Notes under the pieces: model-generated
The model's input: the letters and a program-made list of their open reading frames with translations, nothing else
Told to the model about the DNA's origin: nothing
Database searches by the model: none
Shown here: positions 1 through 9,500 of the stretch, piece after piece
Layout of the letters: each line of letters begins with the position of its first letter
Position numbering within the stretch: the stretch's first letter is position 1
Position numbers and translations under genes: made by a program
Assembly: GCA_037074765.1 (NCBI GenBank)
Contig: JBAMDO010000563.1
Location: forward strand, 1 to 24,229
DNA: 24,229 nucleotides
Direction of reading: 5' to 3'
Source of the DNA: Mansonella perstans
Lineage: Eukaryota > Nematoda > Chromadorea > Rhabditida > Onchocercidae

Positions 1-1069
1 CAAATCATCCAAAACTTGAATTTTTTCAGCATCATTTTCAAAAATATCACCGCCGTTATTCACGATCGGTATTTTCCTTCAAATCCGAATAATCAATCTA
101 TTAATGTGTAATTAATAGAAATCTCGATTAACTTGATGTCGACCATTCATTTCTATCTTCTTTACCTAACATGTAAAAAAACTGATTAAAAGACTAGGAA
201 AGAAAACTAACATGGAAAACATGATAATTAGTTAATGAACCATTCGCAAGCTCAACCGACCTTCCTACTACAGTAATTCGCTCACTCCAATATTTTGCAG
301 ATTCTACCGAAAATGAAACTGGAAGGGTAGTTCAGTTTCAGATTTTAATCGAACTTCAATATCACATGTTTCTGTGAGTACGACCACCAGGAAAAATATG
401 AATAGGTAAAATTTAATTGAAACTTGGTATACCATTTTATTATTGCTGAAATTAAAATGAAAATTCGGTGATATAGAAAATAACCGGATTCAGTTAAAGT
501 TTCAAGAGTAAACATTCGATTCTGATAGAAGCAAAGATCAAAAATCTTCAGTTCACTGAGTGAATCGACAATGAGAAAAGAAATTCTTTTTTTCAATTAC
601 CATTAAAGTCGTCTAATGAGTCATTGTTTAATCAAAGTAATTTGCTCATATAAATTAAGAATCTGAAACGCTTAATAATTGAACATCATTCAATAATCGA
701 TACCACTGAAAGCCGATGACAGTTTCTAACCGAAAAAAAATTCTGACCAACATTGTTGGTCATTCACATTTAAATATCGTAACTCTTAAACTTCTCTAAA
801 ACAAGTATTATTGCTCGGCAAACTGGAAACATTCAGAGTGCACATTCAAGATATAGGTTAATTGTTCAATTAATTAATACAAAAACTGACAAATGTTTCA
901 CTGTTCTTGACAGTCCTTGTCATTATTAAATCTCTTTTTCACTCAATATTCGTTTAGCAGATTTTTTTTTGGAATGTCAAAAAAGATTCTCAACTTACCA
1001 CTTTCTTTCGACGATAATGAACGGATCATAATCTGGTTTTGAGAAATTCGGACTAAATTTCAAACGCAT
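1..1069 (-). CDS. Spliced minus-strand gene, 5' part only; putative secreted or membrane protein of unknown family
   Basis: Predicted by eye from splice signals; product not recognised. Exon 1 is 1069 down to 999: ATG at 1069, with an in-frame TAG five codons upstream, then 23 codons (starts MRLKFSPNF, ends IIVERK) plus two bases before the strong donor GTAAGTT (998 down to 992). Exon 2 is 445 to 308, after the strong nematode acceptor ATTTTAATTTCAG. Joining exon 1 to exon 2 keeps the frame. Exon 2 holds a second ATG at 435 followed by a signal-peptide-like stretch (SIKFYLFIFFLVVVL, then TETCDIEV), so the protein is probably secreted or membrane-anchored. It ends before a GTAGAA donor at 307. 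Exon 3, 76 to 1, would follow the weaker acceptor TTTGAAG and adds 25 in-phase residues (includes NNGGDIFENDAEKIQVLDDL). The 553-bp and 229-bp introns contain stops. The gene continues beyond the left edge. Exons 1 and 2 are better supported than exon 3. Confidence 0.45.
446..464 (-). promoter_or_regulatory. Strong nematode 3' splice site, possibly a trans-splice (SL) acceptor
   Basis: Read on the minus strand this is a pyrimidine/AT-rich run ending ATTTTAATTTCAG, close to the nematode consensus TTTTCAG. The next ATG on that strand (435) is only 10 bases beyond it and begins a frame with an immediate hydrophobic leader. Two uses are possible. It may be the ordinary cis acceptor for the exon at 1069-999, since the phase fits (TG + C gives Cys). 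It may instead be a spliced-leader trans-splice site, with the mature mRNA starting at 445 and the ATG at 435 as true start. A short distance from SL site to ATG is typical of nematodes. The sequence alone cannot decide between them. Confidence 0.45.
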
Positions 1070-1576
1070 TATTTCTTGTATCTATTTAAACTTTCGGCAG
1101 TGTTCTACGCGAGATATCAGCAAAAAAATTTACTTGACTTCAGATTTTAATTAAACAAAGATTAGAATCATATTAGTAAAGGTACCAAACAAAAGCTAAT
1201 GTACGAAAAAGAATAATTTAACAATATAAATAAAGAAAATAAAAAGCTTATCGAAGCGCGATTGCATTAATTTATATAATACAAGTATGGCCTTATCATA
1301 TTACAAGCAATTCTTTTAAAAATTGGTCAAAAGCATTTAGTAAACAAAAGTCAAAACACAATCTGCTGCCAACAAATTTTGCAAAATAAAACTTTATAAA
1401 ACAGAATTCTATTTTTTGTGACAGTTGTATTAATGAGATGAAAAGGCTTACTGTCTTTAATACTTGTCATGTAATTCAAAAATTATTTATGAAAATATGA
1501 TGAAGATAAATCCAGATGCAGGAGCAAATATCACAGTTCAGTACAATTTGCAAATTTAGCTATTAACTGAAAATTA

Positions 1577-1644
1577 AAAAAAGATGCTTTTAACAAAATT
1601 ATGAACAGAAAAGATGCTTTAAAAACAGAAAAGATGCTTTAAAA
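1577..1644. repeat. Short tandem repeat, about 20-bp period, 2-3 copies
   Basis: The 20-mer ACAGAAAAGATGCTTTAAAA occurs twice exactly in tandem (1605-1624 and 1625-1644). A degenerate third copy of its AAAAGATGCTTTTAA core lies just upstream at 1577-1594, and an A-run follows (to about 1650). It looks like a slippage-type minisatellite in AT-rich DNA. No function is suggested by the context. Confidence 0.7.
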
Positions 1645-1797
1645 AAAAAATACAAGATTAGCAGCACTAAAAGGCGCATACTCTGGTTTTTGAAGAGAAG
1701 TATAAAGAAAATATCATGTTTCAAGACATAATTTAGAAATGTTGCTTCGAAATATAATTTCATTGTATAAAATTTCTAGTAATCCACACACAATGGA

Positions 1798-1805
1798 TAT
1801 ATAAG
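1798..1805 (+). promoter_or_regulatory. TATA-like box upstream of the gag-like frame
   Basis: TATATAAG is a good match to a canonical TATA box, about 218 bp upstream of the ATG at 2023. That spacing would suit a promoter inside the 5' LTR of a BEL/Pao-type element with a short leader. The background is very AT-rich, so a chance match is likely, and no LTR boundaries were identified to support it. Confidence 0.2.
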
Positions 1806-2022
1806 TGCCTAAAAAAAACGTTTTAAAAGAAAAATATTCCCGAAAAAAAATACTCTTCCGGTACTGCAGAAATGCCGCTGTTTCGCTCATAAATTTCGAT
1901 CTGTAGACGGAATAATGTCCCATTTTATAGCTGTGTCTAAAGCTCAACGTGTTATTCCGCACCTTTAACGATTTAATTCTTCTCAATTTCATTATAGCAA
2001 TCAACCCTAAGGTGAGGTGACG

Positions 2023-2412
2023 ATGTCAAGTAACATAATAGATAGCACACAACCAGCAAAAAAAAAGTTAGTTCTTCTTCTTCAAGAAATACTCCCTGGA
2101 GCAAGTATATCGAATCCAAATACGCCATTAGAACAACAGGGAAACGTCTATACCGCGAGAAAGGTTCTCGCGGATAAAATAGATAGAATACAATTATGCG
2201 TTGATTCACTTGAAAAAGCAAACGACAAGTGGTTCAACTACATTCAAACAATCACTGCAACGAAAAGAAGGGAAGAAAAAATTTATGAAACAGTTACGAA
2301 GGGTGAACACGGATTATTCCAATTAATGCATGAGGGAAAGGAAGCACTGATAACGCCAACAAAGGATAAGGAAGAAGCCGAACAAAATTTAGAACTGCTA
2401 TTAATAGCTTAG
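2023..2412 (+). pseudogene. Truncated retroelement Gag-like fragment (BEL/Pao-type, tentative), running into telomeric repeats
   Basis: A 129-residue open frame from the first ATG (2023), with an in-frame TAA at 2008-2010 upstream. Residues 12-22 are a Lys/Leu-rich helix (AKKKLVLLLQE). Residues 47-70 form an amphipathic, coiled-coil-like stretch (LADKIDRIQLCV, DSLEKANDKWFNYIQ), followed by a charged segment (KRREEKIYETVTKGEHGLFQL, residues about 79-98) and a Glu/Lys-rich tail. From general memory this order resembles the N-terminal part of Gag in nematode BEL/Pao LTR retrotransposons, where a coiled coil precedes the rest of the polyprotein. No protease, reverse transcriptase or integrase follows. 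The frame stops because the TAG at 2410-2412 is part of the first TTAGGC hexamer, so the natural coding sequence is cut off. It is most likely a dead remnant. The BEL/Pao assignment is memory-based; a host coiled-coil protein is the alternative. Confidence 0.45.
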
Positions 2413-2432
2413 GCTTAGGCTTAGGCTTGGGC
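2399..2432 (+). other. Breakpoint: gag-like DNA joined to the first telomere-type block
   Basis: Unique sequence ends in CTATTAATAGC and perfect hexamers start at 2409. The first block has three TTAGGC, then TTGGGC at 2427-2432, then seven TTAGGC, TTAGAC and TTAGGC. Every later block has four TTAGGC before the TTGGGC and is preceded by TTATGGGC. Unit 1 therefore lacks only the left edge of a standard unit. Because the block already carries the diagnostic TTGGGC, the array unit itself, not anonymous telomere, abuts the gag-like frame. Overlap of TA/GC bases at the join would allow a microhomology joint. Confidence 0.75.
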
Positions 2433-2496
2433 TTAGGCTTAGGCTTAGGCTTAGGCTTAGGCTTAGGCTTAGGCTTAGACTTAGGCTCAGGTCCAA

Positions 2497-2506
2497 CTAT
2501 ATATAG
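2497..2506. promoter_or_regulatory. TATA-like palindrome in each spacer
   Basis: CTATATATAG is a perfect 10-bp palindrome lying 10 bp after each hexamer block, present once per unit (unit 1 position given). It resembles a TATA box and would be bidirectional. If used, it could drive transcription through the spacers and next hexamer blocks, giving TERRA-like RNA. There is no other promoter evidence, so this is only a candidate. Confidence 0.2.
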
Positions 2507-2634
2507 ACTCTCGATCCTCAAACTGTACATTCGTACATTCGTACATTCGTATACTCACTCATTCATACGTTCATTCATTGGTTTTCTTATTTATTTACTT
2601 ACTTATGTCCTTATGCTTGAAAGCCATGAAAAGG

Positions 2635-2741
2635 GTATGGCTCACATTTTTATTATCAATTATTTTTAAGAACTAGCTTTGTACGAATGCTGGATTGGAA
2701 CAATACTCGAAAAGTTTTTGTATGGCTCACATTTTTGTTAT
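2635..2741 (+). repeat. 22-bp direct repeat inside each spacer, copies 85 bp apart
   Basis: GTATGGCTCACATTTTT followed by A or G and TTAT occurs at 2635-2656 and again at 2720-2741 (unit 1), with one mismatch in 22 positions. The second copy sits directly before the hexamer block. The pair recurs in every unit. It may record an ancestral duplication or an insertion flanked by repeated sequence, and it is long enough to support slippage or single-strand annealing. No deletion between the copies was seen in any unit. Confidence 0.85.
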
Positions 2742-2745
2742 GGGC

Positions 2746-3088
2746 TTAGGCTTAGGCTTAGGCTTAGGCTTGGGCTTAGGCTTAGGCTTAGGCTTAGGCT
2801 TAGGCTTAGGCTTAGGCTTAGACTTAGGCTCAGGTCCAACTATATATAGACTCTCGATCCTCAAACTGTACATTCGTACATTCGTACATTCGTATACTCA
2901 CTCATTCATACGTTCATTCATTGGTTTTCTTATTTATTTACTTACTTATGTCCTTATGCTTGAAAGCCATGAAAAGGGTATGGCTCACATTTTTATTATC
3001 AATTATTTTTAAGAACTAGCTTTGTACGAATGCTGGATTGGAACAATACTCGAAAAGTTTTTGTATGGCTCACATTTTTGTTATGGGC
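2746..3088 (+). repeat. Reference monomer of the array (unit 2, 343 bp)
   Basis: Hexamer block 2746-2829: TTAGGC x4, TTGGGC at 2770-2775, TTAGGC x7, TTAGAC at 2818-2823, TTAGGC at 2824-2829. Spacer 2830-3088 holds, in order, TCAGG (a decayed hexamer), the palindrome CTATATATAG, three tandem TACATTCG, CATTCA-rich DNA, a TTTA/CTTA-rich stretch, two copies of a 22-bp direct repeat, and TTATGGGC, a degenerate hexamer that leads into the next block. Degenerate hexamers at both spacer edges suggest the spacer sits within former telomere sequence. I found no copy of the spacer in the 2.4 kb to the left. Confidence 0.9.
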
Positions 3089-6000
3089 TTAGGCTTAGGC
3101 TTAGGCTTAGGCTTGGGCTTAGGCTTAGGCTTAGGCTTAGGCTTAGGCTTAGGCTTAGGCTTAGACTTAGGCTCAGGTCCAACTATATATAGACTCTCGA
3201 TCCTCAAACTGTACATTCGTACATTCGTACATTCGTATACTCACTCATTCATACGTTCATTCATTGGTTTTCTTATTTATTTACTTACTTATGTCCTTAT
3301 GCTTGAAAGCCATGAAAAGGGTATGGCTCACATTTTTATTATCAATTATTTTTAAGAACTAGCTTTGTACGAATGCTGGATTGGAACAATACTCGAAAAG
3401 TTTTTGTATGGCTCACATTTTTGTTATGGGCTTAGGCTTAGGCTTAGGCTTAGGCTTGGGCTTAGGCTTAGGCTTAGGCTTAGGCTTAGGCTTAGGCTTA
3501 GACTTAGGCTCAGGTCCAACTATATATAGACTCTCGATCCTCAAACTGTACATTCGTACATTCGTACATTCGTATACTCACTCATTCATACGTTCATTCA
3601 TTGGTTTTCTTATTTATTTACTTACTTATGTCCTTATGCTTGAAAGCCATGAAAAGGGTATGGCTCACATTTTTATTATCAATTATTTTTAAGAACTAGC
3701 TTTGTACGAATGCTGGATTGGAACAATACTCGAAAAGTTTTTGTATGGCTCACATTTTTGTTATGGGCTTAGGCTTAGGCTTAGGCTTAGGCTTGGGCTT
3801 AGGCTTAGGCTTAGGCTTAGGCTTAGGCTTAGGCTTAGGCTTAGGCTTAGACTTAGGCTCAGGTCCAACTATATATAGACTCTCGATCCTCAAACTGTAC
3901 ATTCGTACATTCGTACATTCGTATACTCACTCATTCATACGTTCATTCATTGGTTTTCTTATTTATTTACTTACTTATGTCCTTATGCTTGAAAGCCATG
4001 AAAAGGGTATGGCTCACATTTTTATTATCAATTATTTTTAAGAACTAGCTTTGTACGAATGCTGGATTGGAACAATACTCGAAAAGTTTTTGTATGGCTC
4101 ACATTTTTGTTATGGGCTTAGGCTTAGGCTTAGGCTTAGGCTTGGGCTTAGGCTTAGGCTTAGGCTTAGGCTTAGGCTTAGGCTTAGGCTTAGACTTAGG
4201 CTCAGGTCCAACTATATATAGACTCTCGATCCTCAAACTGTACATTCGTACATTCGTACATTCGTATACTCACTCATTCATACGTTCATTCATTGGTTTT
4301 CTTATTTATTTACTTACTTATGTCCTTATGCTTGAAAGCCATGAAAAGGGTATGGCTCACATTTTTATTATCAATTATTTTTAAGAACTAGCTTTGTACG
4401 AATGCTGGATTGGAACAATACTCGAAAAGTTTTTGTATGGCTCACATTTTTGTTATGGGCTTAGGCTTAGGCTTAGGCTTAGGCTTGGGCTTAGGCTTAG
4501 GCTTAGGCTTAGGCTTAGGCTTAGGCTTAGGCTTAGACTTAGGCTCAGGTCCAACTATATATAGACTCTCGATCCTCAAACTGTACATTCGTACATTCGT
4601 ACATTCGTATACTCACTCATTCATACGTTCATTCATTGGTTTTCTTATTTATTTACTTACTTATGTCCTTATGCTTGAAAGCCATGAAAAGGGTATGGCT
4701 CACATTTTTATTATCAATTATTTTTAAGAACTAGCTTTGTACGAATGCTGGATTGGAACAATACTCGAAAAGTTTTTGTATGGCTCACATTTTTGTTATG
4801 GGCTTAGGCTTAGGCTTAGGCTTAGGCTTGGGCTTAGGCTTAGGCTTAGGCTTAGGCTTAGGCTTAGGCTTAGGCTTAGGCTTAGACTTAGGCTCAGGTC
4901 CAACTATATATAGACTCTCGATCCTCAAACTGTACATTCGTACATTCGTACATTCGTATACTCACTCATTCATACGTTCATTCATTGGTTTTCTTATTTA
5001 TTTACTTACTTATGTCCTTATGCTTGAAAGCCATGAAAAGGGTATGGCTCACATTTTTATTATCAATTATTTTTAAGAACTAGCTTTGTACGAATGCTGG
5101 ATTGGAACAATACTCGAAAAGTTTTTGTATGGCTCACATTTTTGTTATGGGCTTAGGCTTAGGCTTAGGCTTAGGCTTGGGCTTAGGCTTAGGCTTAGGC
5201 TTAGGCTTAGGCTTAGGCTTAGGCTTAGACTTAGGCTCAGGTCCAACTATATATAGACTCTCGATCCTCAAACTGTACATTCGTACATTCGTACATTCGT
5301 ATACTCACTCATTCATACGTTCATTCATTGGTTTTCTTATTTATTTACTTACTTATGTCCTTATGCTTGAAAGCCATGAAAAGGGTATGGCTCACATTTT
5401 TATTATCAATTATTTTTAAGAACTAGCTTTGTACGAATGCTGGATTGGAACAATACTCGAAAAGTTTTTGTATGGCTCACATTTTTGTTATGGGCTTAGG
5501 CTTAGGCTTAGGCTTAGGCTTGGGCTTAGGCTTAGGCTTAGGCTTAGGCTTAGGCTTAGGCTTAGACTTAGGCTCAGGTCCAACTATATATAGACTCTCG
5601 ATCCTCAAACTGTACATTCGTACATTCGTACATTCGTATACTCACTCATTCATACGTTCATTCATTGGTTTTCTTATTTATTTACTTACTTATGTCCTTA
5701 TGCTTGAAAGCCATGAAAAGGGTATGGCTCACATTTTTATTATCAATTATTTTTAAGAACTAGCTTTGTACGAATGCTGGATTGGAACAATACTCGAAAA
5801 GTTTTTGTATGGCTCACATTTTTGTTATGGGCTTAGGCTTAGGCTTAGGCTTAGGCTTGGGCTTAGGCTTAGGCTTAGGCTTAGGCTTAGGCTTAGGCTT
5901 AGGCTTAGGCTTAGACTTAGGCTCAGGTCCAACTATATATAGACTCTCGATCCTCAAACTGTACATTCGTACATTCGTACATTCGTATACTCACTCATTC

Positions 6001-6524
6001 ATACGTTCATTCATTGGTTTTCTTATTTATTTACTTACTTATGTCCTTATGCTTGAAAGCCATGAAAAGGGTATGGCTCACATTTTTATTATCAATTATT
6101 TTTAAGAACTAGCTTTGTACGAATGCTGGATTGGAACAATACTCGAAAAGTTTTTGTATGGCTCACATTTTTGTTATGGGCTTAGGCTTAGGCTTAGGCT
6201 TAGGCTTGGGCTTAGGCTTAGGCTTAGGCTTAGGCTTAGGCTTAGGCTTAGGCTTAGACTTAGGCTCAGGTCCAACTATATATAGACTCTCGATCCTCAA
6301 ACTGTACATTCGTACATTCGTACATTCGTATACTCACTCATTCATACGTTCATTCATTGGTTTTCTTATTTATTTACTTACTTATGTCCTTATGCTTGAA
6401 AGCCATGAAAAGGGTATGGCTCACATTTTTATTATCAATTATTTTTAAGAACTAGCTTTGTACGAATGCTGGATTGGAACAATACTCGAAAAGTTTTTGT
6501 ATGGCTCACATTTTTGTTATGGGC
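3089..6524 (+). repeat. Possible duplicated 4-unit block in the proximal array
   Basis: Successive block sizes in units 3-6 (3089-4460) are 14, 13, 15 and 14 hexamers. The same series recurs in units 9-12 (5153-6524), six units further on. Both stretches total 1372 bp, and the rare 13-hexamer class occurs in the array interior only in these two places. This suggests that several units were copied together rather than one at a time. Two intervening units (7 and 8) have 14 and 15. Confidence 0.5.
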
Positions 6525-9500
6525 TTAGGCTTAGGCTTAGGCTTAGGCTTGGGCTTAGGCTTAGGCTTAGGCTTAGGCTTAGGCTTAGGCTTAGGCTTAG
6601 GCTTAGACTTAGGCTCAGGTCCAACTATATATAGACTCTCGATCCTCAAACTGTACATTCGTACATTCGTACATTCGTATACTCACTCATTCATACGTTC
6701 ATTCATTGGTTTTCTTATTTATTTACTTACTTATGTCCTTATGCTTGAAAGCCATGAAAAGGGTATGGCTCACATTTTTATTATCAATTATTTTTAAGAA
6801 CTAGCTTTGTACGAATGCTGGATTGGAACAATACTCGAAAAGTTTTTGTATGGCTCACATTTTTGTTATGGGCTTAGGCTTAGGCTTAGGCTTAGGCTTG
6901 GGCTTAGGCTTAGGCTTAGGCTTAGGCTTAGGCTTAGGCTTAGGCTTAGGCTTAGACTTAGGCTCAGGTCCAACTATATATAGACTCTCGATCCTCAAAC
7001 TGTACATTCGTACATTCGTACATTCGTATACTCACTCATTCATACGTTCATTCATTGGTTTTCTTATTTATTTACTTACTTATGTCCTTATGCTTGAAAG
7101 CCATGAAAAGGGTATGGCTCACATTTTTATTATCAATTATTTTTAAGAACTAGCTTTGTACGAATGCTGGATTGGAACAATACTCGAAAAGTTTTTGTAT
7201 GGCTCACATTTTTGTTATGGGCTTAGGCTTAGGCTTAGGCTTAGGCTTGGGCTTAGGCTTAGGCTTAGGCTTAGGCTTAGGCTTAGGCTTAGGCTTAGGC
7301 TTAGACTTAGGCTCAGGTCCAACTATATATAGACTCTCGATCCTCAAACTGTACATTCGTACATTCGTACATTCGTATACTCACTCATTCATACGTTCAT
7401 TCATTGGTTTTCTTATTTATTTACTTACTTATGTCCTTATGCTTGAAAGCCATGAAAAGGGTATGGCTCACATTTTTATTATCAATTATTTTTAAGAACT
7501 AGCTTTGTACGAATGCTGGATTGGAACAATACTCGAAAAGTTTTTGTATGGCTCACATTTTTGTTATGGGCTTAGGCTTAGGCTTAGGCTTAGGCTTGGG
7601 CTTAGGCTTAGGCTTAGGCTTAGGCTTAGGCTTAGGCTTAGGCTTAGGCTTAGACTTAGGCTCAGGTCCAACTATATATAGACTCTCGATCCTCAAACTG
7701 TACATTCGTACATTCGTACATTCGTATACTCACTCATTCATACGTTCATTCATTGGTTTTCTTATTTATTTACTTACTTATGTCCTTATGCTTGAAAGCC
7801 ATGAAAAGGGTATGGCTCACATTTTTATTATCAATTATTTTTAAGAACTAGCTTTGTACGAATGCTGGATTGGAACAATACTCGAAAAGTTTTTGTATGG
7901 CTCACATTTTTGTTATGGGCTTAGGCTTAGGCTTAGGCTTAGGCTTGGGCTTAGGCTTAGGCTTAGGCTTAGGCTTAGGCTTAGGCTTAGGCTTAGGCTT
8001 AGACTTAGGCTCAGGTCCAACTATATATAGACTCTCGATCCTCAAACTGTACATTCGTACATTCGTACATTCGTATACTCACTCATTCATACGTTCATTC
8101 ATTGGTTTTCTTATTTATTTACTTACTTATGTCCTTATGCTTGAAAGCCATGAAAAGGGTATGGCTCACATTTTTATTATCAATTATTTTTAAGAACTAG
8201 CTTTGTACGAATGCTGGATTGGAACAATACTCGAAAAGTTTTTGTATGGCTCACATTTTTGTTATGGGCTTAGGCTTAGGCTTAGGCTTAGGCTTGGGCT
8301 TAGGCTTAGGCTTAGGCTTAGGCTTAGGCTTAGGCTTAGGCTTAGGCTTAGACTTAGGCTCAGGTCCAACTATATATAGACTCTCGATCCTCAAACTGTA
8401 CATTCGTACATTCGTACATTCGTATACTCACTCATTCATACGTTCATTCATTGGTTTTCTTATTTATTTACTTACTTATGTCCTTATGCTTGAAAGCCAT
8501 GAAAAGGGTATGGCTCACATTTTTATTATCAATTATTTTTAAGAACTAGCTTTGTACGAATGCTGGATTGGAACAATACTCGAAAAGTTTTTGTATGGCT
8601 CACATTTTTGTTATGGGCTTAGGCTTAGGCTTAGGCTTAGGCTTGGGCTTAGGCTTAGGCTTAGGCTTAGGCTTAGGCTTAGGCTTAGGCTTAGGCTTAG
8701 ACTTAGGCTCAGGTCCAACTATATATAGACTCTCGATCCTCAAACTGTACATTCGTACATTCGTACATTCGTATACTCACTCATTCATACGTTCATTCAT
8801 TGGTTTTCTTATTTATTTACTTACTTATGTCCTTATGCTTGAAAGCCATGAAAAGGGTATGGCTCACATTTTTATTATCAATTATTTTTAAGAACTAGCT
8901 TTGTACGAATGCTGGATTGGAACAATACTCGAAAAGTTTTTGTATGGCTCACATTTTTGTTATGGGCTTAGGCTTAGGCTTAGGCTTAGGCTTGGGCTTA
9001 GGCTTAGGCTTAGGCTTAGGCTTAGGCTTAGGCTTAGGCTTAGACTTAGGCTCAGGTCCAACTATATATAGACTCTCGATCCTCAAACTGTACATTCGTA
9101 CATTCGTACATTCGTATACTCACTCATTCATACGTTCATTCATTGGTTTTCTTATTTATTTACTTACTTATGTCCTTATGCTTGAAAGCCATGAAAAGGG
9201 TATGGCTCACATTTTTATTATCAATTATTTTTAAGAACTAGCTTTGTACGAATGCTGGATTGGAACAATACTCGAAAAGTTTTTGTATGGCTCACATTTT
9301 TGTTATGGGCTTAGGCTTAGGCTTAGGCTTAGGCTTGGGCTTAGGCTTAGGCTTAGGCTTAGGCTTAGGCTTAGGCTTAGGCTTAGGCTTAGACTTAGGC
9401 TCAGGTCCAACTATATATAGACTCTCGATCCTCAAACTGTACATTCGTACATTCGTACATTCGTATACTCACTCATTCATACGTTCATTCATTGGTTTTC

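Larger units (their letters stand above)
1070..2022. other. AT-rich intergenic stretch without a convincing gene
   Basis: About 950 bp between the 5' end of the minus-strand gene and the gag-like fragment. Its left part should contain the promoter of the leftward gene, but no clear core element was seen close to 1069. A 20-codon frame at 1497-1559 (+) reads MMKINPDAGANITVQYNLQI and looks protein-like, but it has no splice signals and is too short to call. A 92-codon minus-strand frame from ATG 1992 to 1714 is open but unrecognised. If the gag-like frame belongs to an LTR element, its LTR and leader should lie in the right part of this stretch. I could not see LTR ends or a primer-binding site. 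Confidence 0.5.

Noticed and set aside
21..111. Possible plus-strand last exon: TTTTTTCAG acceptor at 21-29, then 26 open codons to TAA at 109-111
   Set aside because: The acceptor is a perfect nematode match, so this competes with the minus-strand exon at 76-1. The minus-strand reading was preferred because its residues look more protein-like and it joins in phase with exons further right. Transcript data would settle it.
345..596. Minus-strand 83-codon frame
   Set aside because: It is in a different frame from the phase-compatible exon at 445-308, which has better splice signals and a signal-peptide-like leader; its residues look like random AT-rich translation.
1714..1992. Minus-strand 92-codon frame from ATG 1992 (MKLRRIKSLKVRNNT...), ending in a hydrophobic stretch
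   Set aside because: Open for a fairly long way but not recognised, no splice or homology support, and it would overlap the expected leader of the gag-like element on the other strand. Kept only as a remote possibility of a real exon.
2294..2530. Minus-strand frame with a Pro-Lys run
   Set aside because: Antisense reading of the first hexamer block joined to the reverse of the gag-like frame; no independent coding evidence.
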